The translations under genes were made by a program, and so were the position numbers. A stretch of 64,000 bases of DNA from NCBI GenBank assembly GCA_027574665.1, contig CM050657.1, positions 23,538,700 to 23,602,699 of the forward strand, in the 5' to 3' direction. Each line of letters opens with the position of its first letter. Positions within the stretch are counted from its first letter, which is position 1. Below, one piece after another: positions 1 through 13,407 of this stretch. Under the pieces are notes generated by a model. That model saw only the letters and a program-made list of their open reading frames with translations, was not told where the DNA came from and searched no databases. The DNA is from Rhynochetos jubatus. Lineage: Eukaryota > Chordata > Aves > Eurypygiformes > Rhynochetidae.

Positions 1-3000
1 CAGGGCACGATCATCAAATGATGAGCTGCATAGCAATAAGGACAGCTTTCCCTGTGTTTAACTAAGCATCAAGGCCGACATTGCTGTTTTAAAGATAATT
101 TATTCCATTTGGCCACCTTTTGTACTAGGTTCAGTCTTGTTCAGCCTCACCAGCGTTTAGCACGTCAGTCCAAACTAGAACCTTAAACGTCTAACTCCTC
201 TCTGGAAAACAGCTTATAGAACTTGTTAAGGCTACTAACTTAAAAGCTAAATGCCTGACCAGAATAAACGATGCCTTAAAATAGGTTAGCTATAAGGTTA
301 AGCTGTGTCTCCAACATAACATGTGTGGGTCACTAAGTTATAAGCTCCTGGAGCTGTGCAGGGTTTGTTCTTCCCCTCCAACCACCGTATTGGCACGATC
401 ACTGTTCCCCAGATAAATCAGGGTCAGAAGATAACTGCTGTTTCATTTTGGGATGGTGACTGATGGTCCTCACCCTTTCAGTCTTTTAAACAGCAAACGT
501 TTGTAAGATGGAGCAACAAAATTATTCCCCACAGGCACATGTGACCCTCCTTGGCTGCTTTGCTAACCTGGAAGGTACACAGGACATGGGAGACAAGAGT
601 GTTCCCAAATCCTCCCTGCTCCTCAGCTGGGGATGCTAAGTCTTGTGCCCTCCTTTCCATGGGACCGGCATAGGTGGGCTGTGTTAAGTCATGGGTGTGC
701 AAAAAGAAATGATGACCACAGCTCCATGGTCAAATTCCTGACTGCAATTTAGCTCTTACTCTGTGCCCTTCAGGTTTATTCCTCAATGCCCACCAGAGCA
801 CAAGTTTCCAGCTATAATAGCACTTTCAGCTGAGTTACAGCCCAGCTCCCCAAGGCCGAATGGTTACAAAGCTACAGCAAGGTCAGCATGGTGTGTGTGG
901 TGCCTATGAGAGATGATGATGCTGAGCCAAACTGGGACTCTTGCATTCTTGGTGGTTTTCCCCCCACAGACCAGGCAGGGTGAATGTTCAAAGCTGTGGT
1001 AACACCCTGACCCTGTTGCAGCCTTCACTGAAGACTTCTTTCCCTCCCTTGCAGGACCGAGAAGAACACAGAGAAGTGCCTGAGCTGTGGTGGCACAGCA
1101 TGAGGGGCACTGTCCTCCCTGGTGCAACTGCTTCCTCTGCTGGCAGGCGGTTCCTCCACAGTGCATTAATGCACTTGTTAAACCTTTACAAATTGAGCTT
1201 ATTTTCCCCAAATGCTGGAAAACTGAGGGGGAGGTGTGGGAGGAGTAAGATGTGGGTGCTGCTTATAGTGCTGAGCAGCATCTCCAGCAGTGAGCACACA
1301 GGGGGAATGCACTCTTCAGTCATATCATCCAGATCAATTTATTGAACTTGAAAGAAGCTGCCTCCTTTGCAGAAGTCTGTTTCAAATGTAGACATCCCCA
1401 TTTGCAGCTGAAACAATTTCTTGATAGCTGGGTGGTCTCCCTGGGCTAATGCCCCGCTTCTGGGTAGCCGGGTCACTGGCAGCATGGCAGGGCGCTGTGC
1501 AGGACTGGCTCCCTTCACATGTGGCTTGTGGTCCAGCAACTGTTACAATGATACAGCCCCTAATGCAGTCTTATTGACTGCTGGTATCAAATATGCTAGC
1601 AACCTGCTCTGACTTCCTTGATGGATTTCTTGTAATCAAGCCCATCTCTTCATCAATCTGGTTTAATCAATTTTATTGTCCATGGGGCAGAGCTGCTTGG
1701 GGGCAGGTGTAACTGGAGGTATTGAAGTAGCCTTGGAGCATGAAACAAAGGGAAGAAGAAACCCTGGGTATAAAGATGCTTGTATTCATCCTACTGAAAG
1801 CTTAACATTGTTCGGTAACAAAATATTTAATGCACTTTTATTTAAAGAAACATCTCTGAAATGAAAACAATAAACAGCTGCTGATGGCTTAATAGCTTAA
1901 GTGTAGCTGGGGCACCGAATCAATCTGAAAAGCAATTTATTGTGAGTGTATTTCAAAATGGTGGAGGTTATTGCTATGATACATCTAACCATAATGACAA
2001 TGGGAGAAAGATATCCTCTCTTGAGAGCTGTGAATGGGCTCAGTGGCCAGTTTGTTAGATTCCCTGCTCAGTTCAGTCATCTGTGGCTGTGCCGAATAGC
2101 TGAGTGTGGCTAAAGCAAATAACTGACCAGTTTATCAAAAAAAGAAGATGCTTGGGAAACAAACTTGGGACTGATGTATGCGCAGGAAGGGAGAGGACAT
2201 GATCTGGGTGCTGCTCTTTCTCACTGCAGCGAAACTGCTTGGAAGCAAACACTCCTCACTGCAATACATTTCTGTGATGCTAACAGGCATTGCCAGCCTC
2301 GCCTCCTGAGGAAACAAGATGTAGGCAACCAAGTGGACTTGTTGGCTCTAATATTCCATTTTGCCTATAGCAAAACTAGATTGAAACCATTATGAAATTT
2401 TAATGCGCTTTGGTGGCAGCCTAGTTGTGAGGTGCCTCTAATTCATGTGAAAACTTGAAAATGGAGAGCAGAGAATGTCAGTGGAGGTATGAGGGGAGAG
2501 GCTGGCCTGTAGCTGTTCTTTGCTTGCCCAGGACTGGTAAGCAGGCAGACTAGCCTGAAGTGCTGTGCAAACCAGACCTGATACTTGGAGCTGGGAGGGA
2601 AAGGCATAGTGGGGGAGAGCTAGAGCCCCTTGCAGGAGCTGAGGATACCAGGGTGCTCCTGGCATTGGGATACCTGGCAGGAGCATCTCATTGGAAGCCA
2701 AGCTGTACTAGTGCTGCTGGCAGTGGAACTGCTCCCTTGCTTCGGTTTCACTACCTGCTGCTCCATGCAGCACTACCTGCTCTCTGTGAGCACCTGGAAA
2801 CTCCCTTGCATCTACAGACAACACCCTTTCTTCAGATAGAGGTTAAAATGATAAGCTGACGTAAATGTGGACAGATACGCTTTCTTGTTTGCTCTCAAGT
2901 CTGAGTTATTTAAGTGTACAGCAGTCCTTAAATCTAAGGTTTGTAAATCTGACCTTCGCCTTGACAATTAGCTCTAGTACATGAGAAAGTGGCTCATTTT

Positions 3001-6000
3001 AACTCTGCTATCTCTAATTGCACTACAGTTATTCTGTTAATTGTTTTGTAACTATCCAAATCCATCTGCTGTGTCTATCTTCAATTGCCTCCAGGGACTA
3101 CTATAATCAGGATAATCAAACCAGTTCCTGGCAGGAAAAATGTCTGTTCACAACCACTGGAAATAGGCAGTATTTCAGTAAAACAGACTGGGTCAGCCTG
3201 GGAGCTCACCTGGACCAGCAGCAGGAGATGCCCAAGGAGAGGAAGATGCTGTAAAAGTGCAGTGCTGCTGGGTCCTGCTCTGCTCCTAGGCCAGGCTCAG
3301 ACACCCTCAGCCAGGACGCTGTAGTTGATCTCACACTGTGATAAGACATACCACAGTTTAACTGTAGCAATGCTCACACCTCTTGTTTTGAACAAGCCAT
3401 TGCCAGAGTAATTTGATGTTTCTTGGTAGAAATCAAGGTCTCTTCAACACTCTGGGCTGAAGAATCCCAGACTGCTTTAGCTATCCTTGACCGTGAAACT
3501 CCCCTCACCTCCTTCCCTGTAGCTTTTCTTGTTCCAGTCATGTCCTTCTGTGACAGTGAAACCAAAAATGCATGCAATATCCAACGTGGGAGCAACCATG
3601 GCACAATGGCAAGCAGTGCCTTGTGCTTTTCCCTCTCTTCTTTGATTTGCCTTTTTGTCTGTGTCTGAGCACTGAACAACATTTTTCTAGAACTACTACT
3701 GTAGCCCCAAATCCAGTTTCTGAGTGGGAATGGTCAGATACCATCATCCTTTAAAGTTGGAGCTATTTATCCAGGTACCTCATTTAACATTTACTTTTAT
3801 TGGCCATTTTGTTATTCAGCTGCTTGGTACTGCTAGGTCCTCACCTGATTCTTCCTTGTCTGCCCTGGGCTTTACTATCTTGGGCAACTCAGCACCATCA
3901 GAAAATTCTGGAGCTTCCACACTCAAAAAAGCAAAGCAGAGCTCAAAGGAAAGAAGATGAAGCTGTGAATGCCTGAAAGATCTAGGGCAATTCACACCTG
4001 CTTGACCAAAGCATATTGTAGTCACATCAATCTCCTTTTGGTCTGTCCTATTTGGACCAAATTGCTGGAGAAAATAATCAAACATTTACATTTCCCTGGT
4101 CTACATAGCACTGCCTTTGGTTGTTTCTGATGTGCAAAAGTGTTGCTGCCCTACAGAGAACTTTGTCTGCTTAACCCAAGGGCAAAGCACTTCAGATGCA
4201 GCTGTAAGTGCCATTTATTTTTTTAAGTAAGTTCGTCCAGAGCCCTGCATGCATGTGCTTTTGCCTCTTGATTAAACAGGAAATATATGGTTCTTTTTTA
4301 AAACATACAGGGTTTTTTTTCAGCGCCTGGGGGATCATAGAAATGTGTGTGTGTAGTACCAGGCTAATAGGTATTGAGAAAACAAATGCATCCATAAACT
4401 TGCTTTTTTTGTATTCTTTTATCTTTGTTTCTAGTTAATCACCAAGGAGAGCTGAGCTGCTCTGTAGACCCTGGCTCTGTGTGAAGCAGCCCATCAGCAA
4501 TGGGCCCACCCGAAGGCAGGCTGGCGGCTCCAGCACTGCTGCCCATCAGCGAGCAAGTCACACAAACAACTGCACTGCCCAAACTGCATTCCCCTATTGC
4601 CGAGGGAACGTCCTCTATGCACCCATTGATTTCTGTCTCTGACAGAGCTGACTGTCTGTGGGATTTTCTGGCTTTGAGAGACACCTACAAAAAGTACATA
4701 TTGGTTGGATCCTCCTGGGGCAGGTGGGTGGGATAAGTCAGTGGCCTGATCTAAAAACTTCATGGAAACCTTGGAATAAAGTACCCGAAGAACTTGCTGC
4801 CAGCAAAAGTAACAGTGTTTTTAAACTAATGAGCCTTTCTGAAAAAGAGTAAACCCATGAATTTCTTTCCAAAATGAGTAGAAATTAGAACATTGGACTC
4901 TTTCAGCAGCTGCTGTGTTAAGTGCTACAGTATCTACTGAAATGTGGCTGCAGCTGAGCCAGATTTGCAGTTGTGAGCACCGTGGCATCTCCAATTACTG
5001 CTCAGCAGTGAAGAAGCCTGCAGGGCAGCAACTATTAGTGGAGGGCTCTGCTAACTGATCCATGCCAGCGCTTGTGCTGGGTACCAAGTGCTGTTATTTC
5101 AGTTGCCTTCTGAGTGGAGTCTGAAAATGAAAGGGGTCCTAGAGCAAAAAGAAGGGAGGAGATGGCCTGAACATCCTTGCGCTGTATTTCAAATGCCTCA
5201 AGTCGGTGCACGGTGTGCTTTCTGGTTGGCCCTAGGATATGTGGTGCTCTATTTGGCACACTGAACCCACCATGCACCGCAGTCCTTCAGCAACCGATGA
5301 GAACTCATCAGTTCTTCTCTAGTCCATTGTTGTGTTTAAAGCAGACAGACCCAGTGGGGGGAAGTAGTCGGTATAGCAACAGAAGCCCTGATAGAAAGGG
5401 GATTAAAATTAACATTTAAAACAACTGTACCTTTTGGCTGTATCCCCTGATGCACCTGTTTTAAATGCTAAATGCTCTTTTTATAATTTCCTAGGTATCC
5501 TTTAGCATGGAAACCCTGAGAATTTATTTCCATCTCCGATGTGTGCACTAGCAAATGGAAGACTGGGATACAAGTTAAATTGAAAGCCTGTAATTGTTAG
5601 ACTGTCACACAATGTCAGATCTGTGATCCACCTAGCTCTGGGAGTAACTCCAAGCTTCAAAGGACAGAATAAGGAACGCTAAAGGAGGAAGGTATAAAGG
5701 TGTATGCCAGCGTGAGACTCAAAAGTTACATGAATGAGATCATCCAGTGTTGTAGCAGACCACATTGTGACCAGAGTGATCCTGAACCTGATAACCCCTC
5801 TGACTTTGCCGTCCTCCTATGGCACTGTTAATTCCTCGAAGGGAGAGCTGCAGGGTGTGGCTGTGTCAGGAACTTTGCTTTGTCGTCATCCAAAACACAT
5901 TATCCCACCTCCCACTTGGAACTACACCTCCCTTATCGACTGCCAAAACAAAGAGCTACTGATGGATATACACAGAAGTTGGTTTATGCTAATTATTTAA

Positions 6001-7650
6001 TTACAGCTAATGAGTGTTTTCTGTGTGTATTAGCATAGGTCAGTGCTTCTCGTAGTTTATTTGAATAGGATATACAGCTCAGACAGTGAAAGTGGTGTTT
6101 GGCTTCGCGGGCAGTGCGGGTGGGTGGACCTGAGTGCATGGTGGCACTACCAAGCAAGAGAAGTGTCTTCGCCCACTGGCAGGTGCCATTACCCAGGCAC
6201 AGAGATAACAGCCGTATGTAGGACCCATCCTGCAGGTCTTGGACATATTAAACAGGACGATTAAAGCCTTTCAAAGATGGAATAGGTTCTGCTTTCATAA
6301 TATTTTTCTTCGCAGCCTCCACAAGAGTTGGCACAGCTTGGTGTCCTACAAAGCATTCATTTTTTTCCCCCTTGCTCAGAATATCTTTAATTAATTCTTG
6401 GCAGGACCATCTAACTCTGCATGAAGATAGGAATAAGCTCCAGCAAAGCTGGGGCCTCCTGCAAGGCCACTCACTTGGGTCTCTCCGCTCCCGGACTTTG
6501 TGTGAGTATGCAGACGTGTCCTGGGAGACGCTCCCGTGGCAGAAAGTGGATGTGGTAGGGCAAAGGCACCACCATCAGCTCCCACAAGTGCAGTTAGGAA
6601 ATGCAGTGAGGTGTTTGGAATGGAGACACAGAAATTATTCTGTAGGCTCGGAGTAAAGGCAACTGAAAAGTCCCAGCTGAGGGGGGGCAGGGGAGCTTGA
6701 TCAGCTTACTGCAGCGTGATCAGGAGCGGTGAGCTCTGCACTGGAATTTCAGCATCTCCTTTCCGAGTGGAGCCATCTGGAAACAGCTGCCAGCTTTGGC
6801 ATCGCAACCTGAACAGCCACGTCTTCTAGGAGCATGGAAATCCCCACATCTCCCCAGGAGTCGCAGAGCCATTTCTGCTACACCTTAGTCTCTGATCTCA
6901 CCGGCTGTCATCAGTTCTGTGCTAGAAGAAAATCAGTCAAGATGCACACGTCAATTGAATATTCTCCAGACTGCTTCTCCTCTCCAAGCTTTTTGAAGTG
7001 CTGGATCTGTTCAGCAAACTGTACAGGGTCGAGCCCAAAGCATCTGCTTGGCACTGGGAGAGGAACCTTTCAGGAATCGGCAAAACATGAAAGTGCATTC
7101 CAATGCGCCTTATCGACCTTTGAAGGCTGCAGGACCCGCAGCATCACCAGGGCTGAGGCCATTAGGGACCTACTTCTGTGCTTAAGGTAAGCCATGTGAT
7201 TGCAGTGGGCGCTTGGTGCCTACGTACACTTTAAGATCTAGATTTGAAGGATCCCAAATAAGAACATAAATCAGCGTTGAGTGTTGGTGAGTTTTGTGAT
7301 TCAGCTGGAGAGGGAATTCAATATCCTCTTAGCAATTTGCTCAATGAACGTTTCTAAAAATCTGTTTTCCTGAAGGGAGAAAGAGAGAAAGAATCAGGAG
7401 GGCAGCAAAGGTAATAATTACTGAATTTGCCTCTGGATTTTCTCCCTCCATCTTCAACATAGAAAAGTGTTCCTGCCAAAGATGATCCTGATGTCCTCTG
7501 TCTTCCATGGACAGTGCTGAAATAAAACTCAGATGTGAGCAGTTAAAATACCTCCACCTGAAGGTGGCAAAATCAGATTGGTGCAGTAACTCAGTGACGT
7601 TGCCCTCCTTTCCCCCCACCCTTCTTTCAACAGCGCTACTATTTTACGGC
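1..7650. other. Non-coding region upstream of OTOS
   Basis: No coding exon, RNA gene or clear retroposon was recognised in this 7.6 kb. All open frames are short (about 135 codons or fewer), have no familiar domain and lack convincing splice sites. Composition is ordinary, with small TG-rich patches near 890-905 and 4345-4355. In mammals the neighbour upstream of OTOS is GPC1, transcribed away from it; by that order GPC1 would lie to the left of this window, but nothing of it is visible here. The stretch may hold distal regulatory sequence for OTOS, which cannot be shown from sequence alone. Confidence 0.6.
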
Positions 7651-7659
7651 AATAGAAAC

Positions 7660-7735
7660 CCTGTCGGAGTTTTGTAGCTGACTCGGAGCTGCAGACCTTT
7701 ACTGCTGACAGAAGAAGAAGAGAGGAGAGAGGGAG
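7660..7735 (+). other. OTOS: Candidate non-coding first exon of OTOS
   Basis: A purine-rich stretch ends in GGGAG followed by GTAATT at 7736, an acceptable splice donor. The OTOS coding exon further on is preceded by a good acceptor (pyrimidine-rich TTACTTTTCAG ending at 8051), which implies an upstream untranslated exon. This segment is the best-placed donor, about 315 bp before that acceptor. The 5' boundary is a guess because there is no TATA box or CpG island. The existence of a 5' UTR exon is inferred from the acceptor; its exact position is uncertain. Confidence 0.35.
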
Positions 7736-8078
7736 GTAATTTCTAAAGTGAAATTAAATTAACCACAGAATAAAACATTTCCAAACCCACTTAACTTCTT
7801 GTTGGTTCAGAGGAGCCTTTTGGATTTATGCCACCTACAGATAAAATATCAGCACACACTTCAGGACTGTCGTTCTTTTAATACTCCGTGTTGCATTTCA
7901 GAAACTGAGGAAATGTAATTGGATCTTGTTGTGCCTAAACTAATAATTAGAATGTTTTGGAAAAGACCCTTCTAATAAAAAAAGAAATAATAGGCTTTGC
8001 ATAAATGTTAATCTCTTGAAATAATCCCCAGCTGTACAGATTACTTTTCAGAAACACGAGCAGTATCTTGCAGAAAAG

Positions 8079-10897
8079 ATGACATTTACTGGCTTGCTGT
8101 TCTTTTGTATGCTGATGAACTTCCTAACAGGTAAGATTACTGCTGAATTTATTCTCATTTATTTTTTCCAGCAGCCAGGAATATTTTGTTACTGATATAG
8201 TATCTTCTATTTAGTATCAGGTATCGTTCATGCATTAATCGCAGCTGCTCTGGCTGTTAGAGTACTTGGTTTTGGCACTGAGGGACTGCAAACGGGGAAT
8301 TCCTCCTTCAGCTGTTGAGGAAACAAAAAACATTTGGCTATACAGAGGGTCCTATGTGTGCATTAAAGAACTCGTCAGCTTCTGGCTACGCAGCAAAACT
8401 TTTATTAACAGAAAGTCATTCTGTGCGGGAGCTGGTACTGATGAGTTTCCTCTTTATTTACAGATGCCCGATCAATCCAGGATGGAGTTGGTAATTCTCA
8501 ATGTCTTTTCCTTTCCTTTGTATCACTAACAATTAGAAGAGTAATTTGTAACTCCCAGCCCTGATTCCCAGCAGCAATTTTGGCAGGAACGCTTACTAAA
8601 CTCAGTGGGCTGTGTAAGTGCTTCCATCTAGTTCTGGTGGAGAAAGAAGAGTGAATTTTTAGAAATTTCTTTAGAATTTATTAAAAGCTGACATATTAAT
8701 GTCTATTATTAGAGCTAATATACTTGCAGTCTTAAAGCAAAAAGGGGTTATGGTCAAGTCACTAACTTTGTTGTACAGAATCGTAACTGGAAAGTACCGG
8801 ATTTACAAACATATTAGGCATCTGAGAATTTTGTCTGTCCCGAACAGTAATACTACATGTGTATCTAGTTATTGGCAAGAAATACTGACTTCCACGACAA
8901 AAAGCTTAAAATTTACAAATTGCCACAAATCCAATTAAAGAAATGTTGGAATAAATCCCTTAGCACAGCTACCCCATGGTTCGTGTCACTTTGCGTGATT
9001 AGCCCATCGGATTAGTGTTTGCCTTGGATTAAAAAACCCTCAACGTCCTAATGATGTTTACACTGCCTTAGTGATGATTATATTAGTTAACCTCTCTGGT
9101 GTTTTCAGACAGAATTCTTTCTGAAAACAAAGCTGCATAGAAGTTTCTGCAATAACAAGGCACTGCTATTGCTGGTGCACATCTCTGTTAGCATAACCAG
9201 CAGGATAGCCAGCACCATCCTAAGTGCACAGATACAAATACGCAGGGGAGAGTATTGTAACGGATATGGAATAAGAGGGGATATGATTACTTTTAATTCA
9301 AAACGTTTTTCTCTGTGCTCCAGTATATTTCCTTACGGCTCTATAATCTTTTGAATGCATTATCAGTGTTTTCACAAGTTTAAGGGTGCTGTTGTATCTG
9401 TGCACAGCAAACACTTCTGCAGCGACCTCTTAGACAATCAGGAGAGTGTGTGTCAATCTAAAAATAAAACCTTCTTCAGGCAGTATCCTCTTGCTGTCAT
9501 TACCAACAATTATGGTTTTCTTTCACACCGAGCCAAGCGGCAGACTGCAAAGTGAATCTAAGGTCAGCTGGTATAAACACTGAATTCTCCTCTGCAGACA
9601 GCATTTGGCTGCTTCGTTTGATTTGTTATATGCCATCTGTGCCTGCGCGCTGCAAACTTTACTCCGTAAAATTAAGGTCTGACAACAGGAGTGCTGAAGG
9701 CTCTTAATTCCTGCTAAAGACCCTGGTCCCAAGCTGGGCCTGGTGAGTGGAATGGCTCCCATTTATTTAAATGGGTTTCAAATCAAATCAAAATACTGGG
9801 TTTAGCGTAGCTGCACAGAAAGACACTTGGAATGATGTGGTCTCAGCATGTGCTTACTTTTTATATATGCTGCTGCGTTTGCCCAGCTTTGGGCCCAAGG
9901 GTGGTCAGCTCCTGCATTTTCAGAATTGATTTTGTTTTCCTTTTCCTGCTGAATTTGAAATCCTGTTTCAATGAGTGTCACGTTTTCTCAGATATTCCTA
10001 GAGCAGGCACAAATGCAGCAGCTGTTTTCCAAGTGGCAATGACCTTCCTCTCCATTTCCTTAGCCTGTGTCCTATGGCCCACTGACAAGAGGCACAAACA
10101 ACCCTGTGGTCCCAGGCAATGCCGAGGCAGCATGGACCCAGTCCCTCGGAGCCTGGGGTGGATCCTGCACCCCTGCTTTCTCCTGTATTTAGCCAGGCTG
10201 CCTTTGTGCTGATGGTGGGGAACAACTGCATGGCCCTTTCCCCAGCTCTGCTGCCAAGAGCCTGCGGGCACAGCGGGTGGCTGCAGGGCCACAGCACAGA
10301 TGATGGTGCCTTATTCCTTGGATTTTTATGTATCGGGCAGTGGAAATGGTGTGGAATGGGGAAAAATGGCTTTCAATTGCAATTGCTCCTTGCTTTTAAA
10401 TAACCAGCAGCCTTCTAGAAATTAAAGCAGCCTCATGAATTCTTGACTCCCCCCAAATGCTGATGGTGTCCCTTCATTCCTGTTCTCCATCTTGTCCCAC
10501 TCCTGCTGCAACCAGAGCAGAGGGCACTGGCTTCATCTTCTGCGGAGGGAGGCACAGGGGGCTCAATTGCTCTGTCTGCCTCCCTCCTGCCGGAGGGGCC
10601 CACAAGCCCCCCAGGGGAACCTACAACCCCAAAACCTGTTTGCTTCTAGGCCCAAGCGTTCAACAAAAACGCCTTGTATTATGGTAATCTGCAACGTTGC
10701 TATTTTCTTTAGCTCTCCACCGGGAGTCTGTAGCCTTGCCGTACTGGCCCTTCTCATCCAACGATTTCTGGTCCTACGTGGAGTATTTCCGGATGCTGGG
10801 AGACTACGACAGGATCAATGAAATGGCCAGAACCTTCTTTGCCCAGTTCCCTTTTGGGAGTCACCTTGGCTATAACGTGCCCAACCACGAGCACTAA
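8079..10897 (+). CDS. OTOS: Otospiralin, three coding exons (spliced gene)
   Basis: Coding exons are 8079-8130, 8464-8490 and 10713-10897, joined in phase 1 at both introns (333 bp and 2222 bp, GT/AG). The product is 87 residues, against 89 in human otospiralin. Residues 1-17 are hydrophobic and form a likely signal peptide. The 27-nt middle exon codes the short linker DARSIQDGV. The last exon carries the family hallmark LPYWPFSSNDFW (residues 35-46), then MARTFFAQFPFGS (64-76) and a C-terminal LGYNVP (78-83), all aligning with the mammalian protein. Otospiralin is a small secreted protein of cochlear and vestibular fibrocytes, needed for normal hearing in mammals; its biochemical activity is not established. 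The start is the only ATG that opens a signal peptide in the right phase, and the exon begins at 8052 after a good acceptor. COPS9 follows on the same strand. No frameshift or lost motif is seen. Confidence 0.95.
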
Positions 10898-11068
10898 TTG
10901 TTTTGCCCGTTTTTGCCCAAGCTGTGGTGTTTACGCCCAGCCATGGCTGCCAGTGGACCCCCCTGAACCGCCCCGCAGCCGCTCACGAGAACCGCGGCAG
11001 TCGCGTGTAGCGCTTCGTGCTTTAAATCAGTGTTTCCTTTTCCACCGTTCATGCTTTTGCACGAAATC

Positions 11069-11074
11069 AATAAA
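11069..11074 (+). terminator. OTOS: OTOS polyadenylation signal AATAAA
   Basis: A canonical AATAAA lies 172 bp after the OTOS stop codon, followed by a T/G-rich stretch (CTTGATTCTGTTGCG) suitable as the downstream element. It would give a short 3' UTR ending just before the COPS9 CpG island. Confidence 0.75.
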
Positions 11075-11217
11075 CTCCTTGATTCTGTTGCGAGGTTTGG
11101 GGAGATTTTTTACACCTAACACTCGCAGCCTTGACCCAAGAAACAGATCTCTGTGTGTACGGAAGTTAAATACCAGTCCACCCAGCCTGGTGGCTGGAAA
11201 GAGCACCAGTATAATTG

Positions 11218-13153
<1,936 letters not shown>

Positions 13154-13401
13154 ACTTAGGTGTCCAGCTATGCAGTGCTGAGATGTGGATTTTTCTCTAG
13201 GACCGCCTGTGGTGTCCCTTATTTATTGAAGTAATCAAAACAGGAAATCGTGGGATGGGGGGTGGGGGAACCTGTCTAAGCTGCTTGGGGAATATGAAAA
13301 CCAGATGGTTAAAGATAACGAAGGAGGGAATTGTTGACTGTTATTTTTAGGAAGCTGTGTGTAGATTTTTCTTAAAATTTGACTTGCTGATGTGCTCATT
13401 C

Positions 13402-13407
13402 AATAAA
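13402..13407 (+). terminator. COPS9: COPS9 polyadenylation signal AATAAA
   Basis: AATAAA lies 249 bp after the COPS9 stop codon. The 3' UTR would run from 13154 to about 13425. The sequence following (CCCCTTCTTTATGGG) is moderately pyrimidine-rich. Confidence 0.75.
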
